Source: a candidate division WOR-3 bacterium (GTDB taxonomy: Bacteria > Hydrothermota > Tepidihabitantia > Tepidihabitantales > Tepidihabitantaceae). From it: DNA of 64,000 nucleotides. The notes beneath the pieces are model-generated. The model had not been told where the DNA came from, searched no databases, and was given only the letters and a program-made list of their open reading frames with translations. The DNA is taken from the NCBI GenBank assembly GCA_039801085.1, contig JBDRTY010000001.1, forward strand, positions 1 to 64,000, in the 5' to 3' direction. Below are positions 9,101 through 18,823 of this stretch, piece by piece; position 1 is the first letter of the stretch, and each line of letters starts with the position of its first letter. The translations under genes were made by a program, and so were the position numbers.

Positions 9101-10189
9101 GAGTTTTTCCGCCAGCGGCGCGATGAGAAGTTGAGGGCATTACTTAAAGGGCATAAGGCAGCAGCCAATGCCCGGACAAGCAAGGGGAAGATTGTTCATA
9201 AAGCCGGGCTGGTAATGGATGATGAGTTTCTTAATTCGGAAGAATTTTCCAATGTTGTTAACTTTGAGCAGCTGTTGGTCAATCCCAGACTCCAGGATGA
9301 AATACGGCAGGTACTGAAGGAATATGATGACGCGCTAACCAAGGCTCAGGCGGAAAAGAGAAATGAAGAGGAAAGGGCAACGCGGGGTGACGAACTGCCT
9401 CATGGTGTATTGCAGTCCGTGACGATTTTTATTGCCCAGAAGCGGCGACTGGCGGTTGGTGACAAATTCGCCGGGCGGCATGGTAACAAGGGAGTGGTCT
9501 CCAAAATTTTGCCGGTTGAAGATATGCCCTATGTTGCTGTTAATCCCCAGGAAGCCGAGAGCAATACGATCAAAGAAATGCGTGGATTGCCAGTTGATAT
9601 GGTCCTGAATCCGCTGGGCGTGCCGTCGCGAATGAACTTAGGGCAGGTTTTAGAGGCACATCTGGGCTGGGCGGCACGGGTTCTGGGATATCAGGCGGTG
9701 TGTCCGGTTTTTGAAAGCGCAACCCCCGAGGAAATCAAAGAGGAGTTGAAGAGAGCCGGATTGCCGGCAGATGGTAAGATTGTCTTGTACGACGGCCGAA
9801 CCGGAGAGCCGTTCAAGGGAAAGGTTACGGTAGGTGTAATGTACATGATGAAGCTGATTCATATGGTAGATGATAAAATCCATGCCCGCTCAACCGGTAA
9901 ATATTCATTAATTACTCAGCAGCCGCTGGGTGGTAAGGCGCAATTTGGCGGACAGCGTTTTGGCGAGATGGAAGTATGGGCTCTTGAGGCTTATGGTGCA
10001 GCGCATGCTTTACAGGAGATGCTGACGATTAAGTCTGATGATGTGGAGGGGAGAAGCGCACTTTATGAGGCACTGATCCGGGGCAAAAACCCACCGCGTC
10101 CCAAGGCGCCAGCTTCATTTGCGGTTCTGATTAAGGAGTTACAGGGTTTGGGATTGGAACTGATTCCGGAAAGGGAAAAGAAAATATAA
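6182..10189 (+). CDS. rpoB: DNA-directed RNA polymerase subunit beta
   Basis: A 1335-residue beta subunit, part of the catalytic core of RNA polymerase. Conserved blocks include SPGVYF, the rifampicin region (about residues 520-550, followed by ALGPGGL-like TLGPGGL), PIETPEGPNIGLI, and RHGNKGV, with a normal C-terminus (LLIKELQ-like VLIKELQGLGLELI). Compared with E. coli, the rifampicin pocket has Glu at residue 532 (E. coli Asp516) and Cys at 528 (E. coli Ser512). The start has a purine-rich AGGAAAGAGAG upstream. rpoC follows after 33 bases. Confidence 0.97.
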   Translation: MSIKQKNFAKSRTVLEIPNLLSLQWESFAEFTQFNVAPEQRKVQGLEAVFREMFPVVDEHKNFRLEYVRYEFGEPRYSPEEAIARGTTYALPLKVIFRLVRTGWKKDKLRDTDVGEPEVKDVIEQEVYFCELPWMTVNGSFIINGVERVVVSQLHRSPGVYFSEEEEELSALLVPLRGAWFELVVDKNQTLMVVLDRKKRVSAGTFLQALGYTHADVLRKLFKVERRKLQLGDVLAEDIKIEDTDVTEAKREPVVLARAAERITEGLYEYLTAKGIEEAEIVVSGQPGIDIIVNTLETDKASSKDDAVKRIYLRLRNIVPHSLEVAENMIAAMLFDPRRFDLGRVGRLKLNQRLWLRTSPNQTALDINDIFSIIDRILRIAAEAQLAVLKIECKDRHDVDTIVNLLTESGAAPDKYEFFDRNRIVELWFKSEDLGKLAREILHRAGYKSDLQMFRYGLDDVDHLGSRRVRRVGELLENQFRLALTQLAQNVRERAAFVDDAQLVPQELVNTRVVANAVMQFFTQSQLCQFMEQTNPLAELTHKRRVSTLGPGGLTKETAGFEVRDVHYSHYGRLCPIETPEGPNIGLIATVATYARIDPYGFISTPYWQVKDGRVIMGKGKEVYLTPDEEDRYTIAQATSELLPDGSFAKSEVICRRRGDVVVVPVEEVDFIDVSPKQLFAPSTVMIPFLEHDDADRALMGANMQRQAVPLLVPQKPLVATGVEEKFATESGAVVIAQEDGIVTKVDARRIIVRTEKGLVEHRLIKYRKSNQYTCLNQRPVVRVGDEVKKGDLLADGPATDEGQLALGRNVLVAFVPWRGYNYEDAIIVSEDLLKEDAFTSIQILEFEIQARETRLGPEQITRDIPGATEDELRNLDEFGIVRIGAEVGPGDILVGRITPKGETEYTPEERLLRAIFGEKAANVKDTSLRVEPGVFGTVIDRRILSRKLNDRLSRRLEKERVNEAENRYEVKKEFFRQRRDEKLRALLKGHKAAANARTSKGKIVHKAGLVMDDEFLNSEEFSNVVNFEQLLVNPRLQDEIRQVLKEYDDALTKAQAEKRNEEERATRGDELPHGVLQSVTIFIAQKRRLAVGDKFAGRHGNKGVVSKILPVEDMPYVAVNPQEAESNTIKEMRGLPVDMVLNPLGVPSRMNLGQVLEAHLGWAARVLGYQAVCPVFESATPEEIKEELKRAGLPADGKIVLYDGRTGEPFKGKVTVGVMYMMKLIHMVDDKIHARSTGKYSLITQQPLGGKAQFGGQRFGEMEVWALEAYGAAHALQEMLTIKSDDVEGRSALYEALIRGKNPPRPKAPASFAVLIKELQGLGLELIPEREKKI

Positions 10190-10222
10190 TAATGCGGGGA
10201 ATTTTTGAGGTGAGGAGGTCGG

Positions 10223-13200
10223 ATGAGCAGTGAAAGAGAATTCGTGTATGATTTTGATTCACTTCGGTTAAGACTTGCGTCACCAGAAACAATAAGGAGC
10301 TGGTCGAGTGGTGAGGTAATTAAACCGGAAACGATTAATTATCGCACTCAGAAGCCGGAAAAGGATGGTCTGTTCTGTGAGCGAATTTTTGGACCCGTAA
10401 AAGATTATGAATGCAACTGCGGTAAGTACAAGCGAGTTAGGTACAAAGGTATTGTCTGTGACCGATGTGGAGTGGAGGTGACGCTTTCTTCGGTGCGGCG
10501 CCATCGCATGGGACATATCGAACTGGCGGTACCGGTTGCACATACGCTCTTTTATCAGGTGCCGCCATCGAAGATTGGATTAATACTGGATTTGACGATT
10601 AATCAGGTGGAGACAATTCTTAATTATGAAGTCTACATCGTCATTCAGCCAGGTGCTTCACCTTTCAAAAAAATGGATCTCTTAGATGAAGAACAATACC
10701 GGGAGGCACTCGAAAGAAGGTACGACGGATTTGAAGCTGATACTGGTGCAGTTGCGCTTAAAAAGCTGCTTGCTTTGATTGAGCTTGATGATTTAGCAGC
10801 TGATTTGAGGGCAAGAATAAAGCACGAGACTTCGCGGCGGTTCAGCCTGCTGCGCCGTCTGCGGGTAGTGGAGGCATTTCGTAATTCGGGAGCCAGACCG
10901 GAATGGATGATTCTGGATGTTCTTCCAGTGATTCCGCCAGACTTGCGACCACTGGTGCCACTGGAGGGGGGGCGTTATGCGACTTCAGATTTGAATGATC
11001 TCTATAAGCGGGTCATAGTGCGTAACAACCGGCTGAAACATCTTATGTCCATTCGGACTCCTGAGATTATTCTCAAGAATGAAAAGCGGATGCTCCAGGA
11101 TGCAGTTGATGCGCTATTTTTGAATGAATCGCGTCCCAAACCGGTGAGGGGTAAAGCCGGGCGTCCCTTGAAATCACTCTGCGAAGCATTGCGGGGTAAG
11201 CAGGGAAGATTCCGGCGCAATCTGCTCGGTAAAAGGGTTGATTACTCAGGGAGATCGGTAATTGTGGTTGACCCGACTTTAAAGTTGCATCAATGCAGTC
11301 TTCCCAAGGAGATGGCACTGGAGCTCTTTAAACCGATGATTCTGAGACGACTGGAAGAACGTAAGCTTGCCGACAGTGAACGGGGTGCCAAACTTATGTA
11401 TCGGCAGGAGGCACCGGAAGTGTGGGAAGTACTGGAGGAGGTTACAAAGGACCATCCTGTGCTGCTGAACCGGGCACCCACACTGCATCGTGTTTCAATC
11501 GAGGCCTTTTATCCGGTGTTATCTGAACATCGAGCGATTGGGATTCATCCCCTGGTTTGTCCGCCGTTTAATGCTGATTTTGATGGTGATACGATGTCGG
11601 TGCATGTTCCTGTGACTCCTGAAGGGATTCTGGAAGCAGCAGTTTTGATGCTGGCACCGCATAATATTCTGTCCCCAGCACACGGAAAACCATTGATGGT
11701 TCCATCACAGGATATTGTTGCCGGGATATACTATATTACTAAAACAAAACCCGGAGAACCCAAACCTGCTGGTTCGTTTGATGATTTTCATACCGTGCGC
11801 TCGGCATTTGATCTCAACGAATTTGATCTCCACGAATGGATTAATTTTCGATATCAGGGTAAGCTTATTCTGACAACAATAGGCCGTGTGCTGTTTAATG
11901 CCGTACTGCCCGAAGGGCTTCGATTTGTAAATGATACCGTTCCCAAGGAAAAACTCGTTGGGCTAATCGACCGGTGTGCACGGACACTGGGGCTTGATGT
12001 TACTGTAAAGCTTCTGGATGATCTGAAGGATCTGGGTTTTGAGATGGCAACTAAATCCGGATTGTCGATTGGAATGGATGATGTTGTGGTGCCAAAGGAA
12101 AAGCAGAAGATACTGGAACGCAGTGACGAAGAAGTAAGGAAGGTCCAGAAGGCGTATGATCGGGGATTGATGACTGAATCAGAAAAATACAACAAGATTG
12201 TTAACATCTGGACACTAGCGACTGCGGAGGTTGAGGAAGCACTGATGGGGAGATTGCGTCAGGACCAGGATGGTTTTAACCCAGTCTTTATGCTGATTGA
12301 TTCCGGGGCACGCGGTTCCCGGACGCAGGCAGCGCAGCTGGGTGGAATGCGAGGGTTGATGGCAAAGCCTCAGAGGAGAACCGTGGGAGAGGAAGTTATA
12401 GAAACGCCAATCAAAAGTTCCTTCCGTGAAGGGCTCTCAGTGTGGGAGTACTTCATTTCCACCCATGGTGCACGCAAGGGATTGACCGACACTGCCCTAA
12501 AGACGGCGGAAGCGGGGTATCTCACCCGCAGGCTCGTTGATGTAGCACAGGATGTGGTCATTACAATGGAGGATTGCGGGACAATTGTCGGCCAAGAGGT
12601 CACTGCGCTGCGTGAAGGAACTGATATTATTGAGCCGCTGAATGAGCGGATTGCCGGTCGTTTTGCGCTGGATGATATCGTGAATCCGGTGACCAAGGAG
12701 GTAATTGTCCGGGCCGGTGAGGAAATCACTGATCAGGCAGCTGAGGAAATCGAAAATTGCGGTATTGAAATGGTAAGGGTGCGTTCCGTTCTAACCTGTG
12801 AGGCTCCCAATGGTTTGTGTGTGAAGTGTTATGGTCGCAACATGGCGACAGGGAGAATCGTTGAAATCGGCGAGGCAGTTGGTATTGTGGCAGCGCAGTC
12901 AATCGGTGAGCCCGGGACACAGTTAACGCTGAAGACTTTCCATGTTGGTGGTGTAGCCGCACGGGTTGCTGAACAGACAAAGGCATTTGCACGTTTCGCG
13001 GGGAAAATCAAATTTGAGAATCTGACTGTCAGCAGACGCAGCGATGGGGAATCGACAACTTTGGTGCAGGGGAAGATAATGTTACTGTCAGCGGAGCGTC
13101 AGATCCCATACAGCGTGCCGGTGGGAGCGCTGATTCGAGTGGAAGATGGACAGGAAGTTAAGGAAGGTGATGTTTTGTTTGAATGGGAACCTTATTCCAT

Positions 13201-14239
13201 TTCGCTTCTTGCCCAAGTTAAAGGGAAGATAAAATTTAGAGATATCGAAGTAGGGAGAACACTCAGGGAAGATATAGATGAACAGACCGATCGAATGCAG
13301 AGGATAATTATCGAAGACCGGTTGCGGAAACTGCACCCAATGATTGAGCTTGTGGATGAACGGGGTAAGGTGGCAGATCGATGCCCGCTCCCGGCCGGGT
13401 CATATTTAATGGTTGAAGAGGGGCAGAGTGTGTTGCCGGGTGATGTGCTGGCGAGGCTCGTCCGGGAGATGGCGCGAACCCGGGATATTACTGGCGGTCT
13501 TCCCAAAGTAGCGGAGCTGTTCGAGGCAAAGAGAGTTAAATCGCCAGCGGTAATTTCAGAAATCGATGGGACGGTTGAGGTTGGTGAACCCAAAGAAGGT
13601 AAGCGACTGGTTAGAGTGCTTTCGGATGGCGGGGCAGTGAAGGAGTATGAGATACCTTACGGAAAATATCTCCTCGTCCAGACAGGAGATCGAGTTAAAG
13701 CCGGGGACAAGTTGTGTGAAGGCTCAGTTGATCCTCATGATGTGCTTAAAGTAAAAGGGTGGCTTGCCGTGCAGGAGTTCTTGACTAACCAGATTCAGGC
13801 GGTTTATCGGTTGCAGAAGGTAAAAATCAACGATAAGCATATTTCAATAATAGTGCGGCAGATGCTACGCAAAGTGCGAATTGAAGACGCCGGAGATTCC
13901 AACTTTATTGAGGGAGAAATTGTCGAACGGCGTCGAGTACTGGAAGAGAATGAAAGGCTGCTGGCTGAAGGTTTGCGACCGGCAAGCTACCAACCGATTT
14001 TGCTTGGTATTACCCGAGCCGCTCTCCTGACGGAAAGTTTCCTCTCGGCAGCCTCATTTCAGGAGACAACGCGCGTGCTTTCCGAAGCTGCGATTCAGGG
14101 ACGAGAAGATAAGCTCCGTGGCTTAAAAGAAAATGTAATAGTCGGAAGATTGATTCCTGCCGGGACCGGTTTCCGCGAGTTCAGCAGAATCAAACTGGTG
14201 ACAGCCGAAGAAGAAAAACAGCAAGAGGAGGCGGCTTAG
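10223..14239 (+). CDS. rpoC: DNA-directed RNA polymerase subunit beta'
   Basis: A 1338-residue beta' subunit. The N-terminal zinc site is visible as CNCGKYKR and CDRCGVEV. The catalytic Mg-binding NADFDGD is at residues 450-456. The second zinc site is CEAPNGLC...CYGRN in the C-terminal half, followed by the bridge/trigger regions ([16 protein letters not shown]). GGAGG precedes the ATG by 6 bases. No large lineage-specific insertion was noticed. rpoB and rpoC are surely cotranscribed. Confidence 0.97.
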   Translation: MSSEREFVYDFDSLRLRLASPETIRSWSSGEVIKPETINYRTQKPEKDGLFCERIFGPVKDYECNCGKYKRVRYKGIVCDRCGVEVTLSSVRRHRMGHIELAVPVAHTLFYQVPPSKIGLILDLTINQVETILNYEVYIVIQPGASPFKKMDLLDEEQYREALERRYDGFEADTGAVALKKLLALIELDDLAADLRARIKHETSRRFSLLRRLRVVEAFRNSGARPEWMILDVLPVIPPDLRPLVPLEGGRYATSDLNDLYKRVIVRNNRLKHLMSIRTPEIILKNEKRMLQDAVDALFLNESRPKPVRGKAGRPLKSLCEALRGKQGRFRRNLLGKRVDYSGRSVIVVDPTLKLHQCSLPKEMALELFKPMILRRLEERKLADSERGAKLMYRQEAPEVWEVLEEVTKDHPVLLNRAPTLHRVSIEAFYPVLSEHRAIGIHPLVCPPFNADFDGDTMSVHVPVTPEGILEAAVLMLAPHNILSPAHGKPLMVPSQDIVAGIYYITKTKPGEPKPAGSFDDFHTVRSAFDLNEFDLHEWINFRYQGKLILTTIGRVLFNAVLPEGLRFVNDTVPKEKLVGLIDRCARTLGLDVTVKLLDDLKDLGFEMATKSGLSIGMDDVVVPKEKQKILERSDEEVRKVQKAYDRGLMTESEKYNKIVNIWTLATAEVEEALMGRLRQDQDGFNPVFMLIDSGARGSRTQAAQLGGMRGLMAKPQRRTVGEEVIETPIKSSFREGLSVWEYFISTHGARKGLTDTALKTAEAGYLTRRLVDVAQDVVITMEDCGTIVGQEVTALREGTDIIEPLNERIAGRFALDDIVNPVTKEVIVRAGEEITDQAAEEIENCGIEMVRVRSVLTCEAPNGLCVKCYGRNMATGRIVEIGEAVGIVAAQSIGEPGTQLTLKTFHVGGVAARVAEQTKAFARFAGKIKFENLTVSRRSDGESTTLVQGKIMLLSAERQIPYSVPVGALIRVEDGQEVKEGDVLFEWEPYSISLLAQVKGKIKFRDIEVGRTLREDIDEQTDRMQRIIIEDRLRKLHPMIELVDERGKVADRCPLPAGSYLMVEEGQSVLPGDVLARLVREMARTRDITGGLPKVAELFEAKRVKSPAVISEIDGTVEVGEPKEGKRLVRVLSDGGAVKEYEIPYGKYLLVQTGDRVKAGDKLCEGSVDPHDVLKVKGWLAVQEFLTNQIQAVYRLQKVKINDKHISIIVRQMLRKVRIEDAGDSNFIEGEIVERRRVLEENERLLAEGLRPASYQPILLGITRAALLTESFLSAASFQETTRVLSEAAIQGREDKLRGLKENVIVGRLIPAGTGFREFSRIKLVTAEEEKQQEEAA

Positions 14240-14255
14240 TAGATTATGGTGTGGC

Positions 14256-14284
14256 TTGTAATCGGGATTAATTTGGTGTATAAT
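14256..14284 (+). promoter_or_regulatory. Promoter for rpsL-rpsG
   Basis: TTGTAA at 14256-14261 and a perfect TATAAT at 14279-14284 are exactly 17 bases apart in the rpoC-rpsL gap. The expected start would be near 14291, at the AAGGAG ribosome-binding site, leaving a leader of only about 11 bases. This would let the two ribosomal proteins be expressed independently of rpoBC. Confidence 0.5.
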
Positions 14285-14301
14285 TCTATAAAGGAGATAA
14301 T

Positions 14302-14685
14302 ATGCCGACGATTAATCAGTTGGTGAGGAAACCGCGTAAGAAAGTTAGGGCGAAATCGAAGACCCCGGCACTGCTGGGTAATCCTCAGAAGCGGGGAGTA
14401 TGTACTCGTGTATACACAACTACCCCCAAGAAACCGAATTCAGCATTGCGTAAGGTTTGCAAGGTGCGTCTTACTTCGGGATATGAGGTGACTGCTTACA
14501 TCCCCGGTGAAGGACATAATCTGCAGGAACATTCAATCGTTCTTGTCCGGGGGGGGCGTGTAAAAGATTTACCCGGTGTTCGTTATCATGTAGTTAGAGG
14601 AGTTTATGATTGCAGCGGTGTGGAAGGAAGAAAGCAGGCACGCAGTCAATACGGTGTAAAGCGGCCCAAGCAATCTGCAGGATAA
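14302..14685 (+). CDS. rpsL: 30S ribosomal protein S12
   Basis: A 127-residue decoding-centre protein. It contains the streptomycin-site motifs [13 protein letters not shown] and [14 protein letters not shown] in wild-type form, so no classic resistance substitution is visible. AAGGAG lies 5 bases before the ATG. The rpsL-rpsG pair follows rpoC as in many bacteria, but the usual fusA and tuf do not come next: a convergent recJ gene ends the cluster. Confidence 0.97.
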   Translation: MPTINQLVRKPRKKVRAKSKTPALLGNPQKRGVCTRVYTTTPKKPNSALRKVCKVRLTSGYEVTAYIPGEGHNLQEHSIVLVRGGRVKDLPGVRYHVVRGVYDCSGVEGRKQARSQYGVKRPKQSAG

Positions 14686-14695
14686 AGGGAGAATT

Positions 14696-15166
14696 ATGGC
14701 AAGGAGAGGCAAATACAAAGTTCATACCGTAGCTCCTGATCCGAAGTACAATTCGGTACTGGTTGCTAAATTTATCAATAAATTAATGTGGGACGGCAAG
14801 AAGACGGTTGCGCAAAAGATATTTTATGAGGCGCTGGCTCTGGCAGAAAAGAAAGCCGGCGAGGACGGTTATTCGATTTTCCAAAAGGCAATTAACAATG
14901 TAAAGCCGGTACTTGAGGTTAGACCCCGTCGAGTCGGAGGGGCTACTTATCAGATTCCAATGGAAGTCTCACCGCGGCGCAGGGATGCTTTGGCAATTAA
15001 ATGGCTAGTAGAAGCAGCTCGTGCCCGGGGAGAGTATACTATGATTGAACGTCTGGCAAATGAATTGATTGATGCCAGTAAAAAACAGGGCGCAGCATTT
15101 AAGAAAAAGGAAGATACTCATAAGATGGCGGAAGCCAACCGAGCATTTGCTCATTATCGCTGGTGA
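14696..15166 (+). CDS. rpsG: 30S ribosomal protein S7
   Basis: A 156-residue primary binding protein of the 30S head. It has the conserved [15 protein letters not shown] segment (about residues 76-90) and an ordinary C-terminus. It starts 10 bases after rpsL with a GGGAG site. This is the last gene of the + strand translation/transcription cluster. No intrinsic terminator could be recognised in the 37 bases before recJ ends on the other strand. Confidence 0.96.
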   Translation: MARRGKYKVHTVAPDPKYNSVLVAKFINKLMWDGKKTVAQKIFYEALALAEKKAGEDGYSIFQKAINNVKPVLEVRPRRVGGATYQIPMEVSPRRRDALAIKWLVEAARARGEYTMIERLANELIDASKKQGAAFKKKEDTHKMAEANRAFAHYRW

Positions 15167-15203
15167 ACTGGAATTGAATAAAATAACAGAGTTTTTAACA
15201 GGA

Positions 15204-16943
15204 TCAATCAGATAGATTGTTGTTCCCGGCAGTTCTCAAGTCTAAAAGTTTCAATTGGACTCTGTTATTGCTGTTGAATGTGCCGTTTGCCAGAGTATAA
15301 CAGATATCAAGATACCCCGGCTGACCGATGCGAAGATTGAGTATGTCTCTGCTTCGGTTCCAGGCTATAACCGATACAACAGTGTTACCGGAGCGCACTT
15401 TGAATTTGAGGTGTTCTTTATTTCTGCCGATACGCTGAGGATAACCTACGATTTCCAGACCGGTTGATGCAAATACGGGTTCAGGATTGTCCAGCCCGAA
15501 TGGCTGGAGCTGAGCAAGGTGTTGAAGCAATTCAGGAGTAATTTCATCGAGGTTGGCTATGGCATCGATTTTCAAGGTGGGCTGAAAAGTTGACTCCGGC
15601 AGTAGGGAAGCGTACTGATTTATTGCATTCTCAAACAACGGAATTAGGTCGCGGTTTATTTTGATTCCCGCTGCATAGCAATGTCCCCCAAAACTAATGA
15701 GGTGATCCTTGGTTTTTTCCAGTGCTTCGTAGAGATTGAAACCAGAAATTGACCGTCCGGAGCCCTTACCGATTTCCGCGTTAAGGGAAATCAGGATGCA
15801 GGGACGCCAGAATTCTTCTGCCAGTTTGGAGGCGACGATTCCAATTACTCCTTCGTTCCACCCTGGCCGGGCAAGCACCAGTACCCTCTGTTCATGTTTT
15901 GCTCCATCGATAATGAGGCGTCGAGCTTCGGTGAAAATAATATCCTCGAGCCGTTGACGAAAGCGGTTGAACTCCTCCAATTGATATGCCAGATTAATGG
16001 CGGTGTCGTCATCTTCAGTCAGAAGAAGCTCAAGGGCAAGTTGCGCGTGACTTACTCGCCCCGCTGCATTGATACGTGGAGCGACGACGAATGCAATGTC
16101 ACGGGCCGAAAGTTTTCGAGAGTAAAGGCGGCTGGTTGCAAGTAGTGCCTTTATTCCTGGGCGGTTAGTTTTACTTAACGCAAGAAGTCCAAGGCGGGCG
16201 ATGATTCGGTTTTCTCCCACAAGCGGGACTACATCAGCGATAGTTGCCATTCCGACTAAGTCAAGTAACGCGATTAATTCTTCTTTAGGAGATTTTAAAG
16301 AAGCCAGCAGCTGCCATGCCAGTTTGAAGGCAACACCAGCACCGGAGAGTTCTCGAAATGGATAATCGGAATCTGGGCGTTTTGGATTTACAAACGCAAG
16401 AGTGGGGAGCGAAGTTGTATTTGGTTCATGATGGTCGGTGACGATCACATCAATGCCGGCATCTCGTGCTAGTTTAAGATTTTCAATATCAGCTGAGCCG
16501 CAGTCAGTAGTAATAATTAACCTGATGCCATGTTTGATTGCGTGTTCAATTCCGGCACGAGAAATACCATACCCTTCATTCTGACGGTGAGGCAGGTAGT
16601 AAGTAACCACGCCGCCCAATTTTTTCAAGGTGGAGACGAGAATTGCCGTGCCGCAAATACCGTCGACGTCATAATCACCATAGACCAGTATCGCTTCTTG
16701 ATTTTTGATCGCTGAGATAATTCGTTCAGTGGCGAGATTGATATCGGGCAGAGTATCAGGACGATGTAAACGCGCTGCCGAAGGATTGATGAATTCTCTG
16801 CACTCCTCAGCAGTTCGGCAACCGCGATGGTAAAGCAGCTGGATAATTATTGGGGGAAGATTGGTAGTTCGGACGAGTTCCTGAATCCTTTCTTCTTCAG
16901 TTATAGGCAGCTGCCATTGATGGTTCTGGAAAATTGCAGACAC
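15204..16943 (-). CDS. recJ: Single-stranded-DNA-specific exonuclease RecJ
   Basis: A 579-residue 5'-3' exonuclease of recombination and mismatch repair. The DHH-family motifs are present: VYGDYDVDGICG (about residues 80-91), DCGSAD, and DHHEP. The DHHA1 domain has GKGSGRSISGFN and GGHCYAAG, and a C-terminal OB-fold follows. Length is normal. It is the last gene of a - strand series that begins at 23127 and is convergent with rpsG. Confidence 0.95.
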   Translation of the reverse strand: MSAIFQNHQWQLPITEEERIQELVRTTNLPPIIIQLLYHRGCRTAEECREFINPSAARLHRPDTLPDINLATERIISAIKNQEAILVYGDYDVDGICGTAILVSTLKKLGGVVTYYLPHRQNEGYGISRAGIEHAIKHGIRLIITTDCGSADIENLKLARDAGIDVIVTDHHEPNTTSLPTLAFVNPKRPDSDYPFRELSGAGVAFKLAWQLLASLKSPKEELIALLDLVGMATIADVVPLVGENRIIARLGLLALSKTNRPGIKALLATSRLYSRKLSARDIAFVVAPRINAAGRVSHAQLALELLLTEDDDTAINLAYQLEEFNRFRQRLEDIIFTEARRLIIDGAKHEQRVLVLARPGWNEGVIGIVASKLAEEFWRPCILISLNAEIGKGSGRSISGFNLYEALEKTKDHLISFGGHCYAAGIKINRDLIPLFENAINQYASLLPESTFQPTLKIDAIANLDEITPELLQHLAQLQPFGLDNPEPVFASTGLEIVGYPQRIGRNKEHLKFKVRSGNTVVSVIAWNRSRDILNLRIGQPGYLDICYTLANGTFNSNNRVQLKLLDLRTAGNNNLSD

Positions 16944-16995
16944 GGTATGTTTATAGCGAGATGAGGACGGAAGTCAAACGAATTGCAAATCACAA

Positions 16996-18804
16996 TCAAC
17001 GAATTTCATGCTTAATATAAGAAAGTGCTGAACGGGCAGCTTCATGATCGGGATCGAGTTGCAAACTTAAGGACAGGTATTTCTGAGCGTTAAGTAGATC
17101 GCCTATGCTAACATAAACAAGTCCAGTTAAGTAATATGCTTCCGGGTTAAGTGGGTTGATTTGTATTGCAAAATGATAATGGCGAAGTGCACTGATAAAG
17201 TCACGGCGCGCGACGGCAATCCGCGCTGCAGCGAGATGATGTATTTCCCGGGCTTCCGGAGAAAATCTTTGTAATTGCTCAAATTCGTGTTCAGCCTCAG
17301 CTATCCGGCGCATTCCGGCATAAAGTTCGATCAGACTGTAACGGGTTGAGTAGTTGTTCGGGTCATATTGCAGTGCTTTATTAAAAGCTTGAAGGGCAGG
17401 CATTGCATATTTCCGTTCTAAGTAGATGTTTCCCAGTTGAGTCCAGGCCTGAGCAGAATAATGGTTGCGATTCACCGGTATCAGATTACTTACTAGGTAA
17501 ATTGCAAGACTGATTGGGAGCCACCGAATCCCGACTGATACACGTCGGTTTTTGTAAAAATGGTAGAGTTCGAGAAAGGTATAACTGGCAAATGGAAGAA
17601 ATAACGGAATAGTGGGTGCGCGGAGTCGGGATAAAACATAAAACACGAGTGCGGAGATGAAATATCCACCTATGAAGACGTACAGAAGCCAGCGTTGCCG
17701 CCACTGTCTCCCAGCAAGGATGATACCGGGTATTCCAAGGGCTATGATTATGCCCCAGTTCAACCGGGCGAATTTGAGCACCCAGGAGAACGGTAATACC
17801 GTCTCAAAGTAATAATTGTTTGGCACTTCATAATTACAAAAGAATAATAGTAGTTTGCGCCACAAAAGCTTCAGGAACTTTCCCGGGGATGATGTGATGA
17901 ATTTTAATCCCTGCTTGAACCACCATGATGATGCCTGTGACCAGGAGACTTCCTGTCCGTTTACAGTTTTAGCAATTTGTTTCAAGCGCTGGTGAGAAAA
18001 ACCGAATCCGAGGTTCATATCCTTAACCGGCTGCCAGGTCCCATCAGCTTCCGAGTTGTTACCGAAATAGAAATTAATGCCTGAGTGGGCAGTAAACAGT
18101 ACCGGGTCACGGGCAACCAGATAGTTGCGTAACGGCATGAGACCAACAACCACGATGTTTGCAACCGCAAATGAAATTGCAGAATTAACATGTACTTTGT
18201 GAAATTTAACAATACCCCAGATGAGAAGTGGTAAAAGGATAAGCAATTCTGGGCGGCAGATAACCAGCAGGCCGAAGCTAATCCCAGCCAGCAGGGCATG
18301 CCACCAGCGGTTTATTTTCAATAGTAACAAAATGGTCAAGAGTGTAAAAAAAACTGTTATTTCCACATAAAGCAGTGTACCGGTGTAGAAAATCAGAACA
18401 CCGCATAATGCGAATCCCAGACCTGCAATAACTGCAGTTTTAAGATTGAACAGTCGCTCGGTAATTTTCATCAGCATGAAGCAGGAGATTACTGCCAACA
18501 GGGTCTGAAATATCTGTACTGGGACAACTTGGGGACCGAAAAGGCGATAGATAGTTGCCAGTAAATAAGGGTAAAGTGGACGCAGAAAGAACACCTCAGT
18601 TCCCCAGAAATTACCCTTAATAATTTCCAATGCCCAACGATGGTAAAACCAGGAATCAATTACTTGGGGTGTCAGGGATGAGAAAGGATGATGCCGCATT
18701 TCCAGAATAAACCACAATCGGACCAATAATGTAGCCGACAGGGGGAGCAGAATCGATAAAATTTTTTTTGATTTATTAAGCAATGGTGTGTGTTTTTCCT
18801 TCAT
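16996..18804 (-). CDS. GT-C (PMT_2-like) membrane glycosyltransferase with C-terminal TPR repeats
   Basis: A 602-residue protein when started at the ATG at 18804, which has AGGA four bases upstream and lies 20 bases after the previous gene; a longer frame would overlap that gene. About ten transmembrane helices cover residues 15-420. The first loop has the ExD-like region of GT-C enzymes replaced by a PQVIDSWFYH segment, followed by FLRPLYPYLLA, which resembles the PP.Y region of PMT_2/GT39 proteins. From about residue 450 there are TPR-like repeats (WTQLGNIYLERKYAMPALQA, YYLTGLVYVSIGDLLNAQKY). A lipid-linked sugar donor and an envelope acceptor are likely but unproven. The TPR part should bind a protein partner. 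Confidence 0.7.
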   Translation of the reverse strand: MKEKHTPLLNKSKKILSILLPLSATLLVRLWFILEMRHHPFSSLTPQVIDSWFYHRWALEIIKGNFWGTEVFFLRPLYPYLLATIYRLFGPQVVPVQIFQTLLAVISCFMLMKITERLFNLKTAVIAGLGFALCGVLIFYTGTLLYVEITVFFTLLTILLLLKINRWWHALLAGISFGLLVICRPELLILLPLLIWGIVKFHKVHVNSAISFAVANIVVVGLMPLRNYLVARDPVLFTAHSGINFYFGNNSEADGTWQPVKDMNLGFGFSHQRLKQIAKTVNGQEVSWSQASSWWFKQGLKFITSSPGKFLKLLWRKLLLFFCNYEVPNNYYFETVLPFSWVLKFARLNWGIIIALGIPGIILAGRQWRQRWLLYVFIGGYFISALVFYVLSRLRAPTIPLFLPFASYTFLELYHFYKNRRVSVGIRWLPISLAIYLVSNLIPVNRNHYSAQAWTQLGNIYLERKYAMPALQAFNKALQYDPNNYSTRYSLIELYAGMRRIAEAEHEFEQLQRFSPEAREIHHLAAARIAVARRDFISALRHYHFAIQINPLNPEAYYLTGLVYVSIGDLLNAQKYLSLSLQLDPDHEAARSALSYIKHEIR

Positions 18805-18823
18805 CAGTCCTGCGGTACTAACA

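Noticed and set aside
15167-15203. Terminator between rpsG and recJ
   Set aside because: No stem-loop with a T-run could be found in the 37-base gap on either strand.
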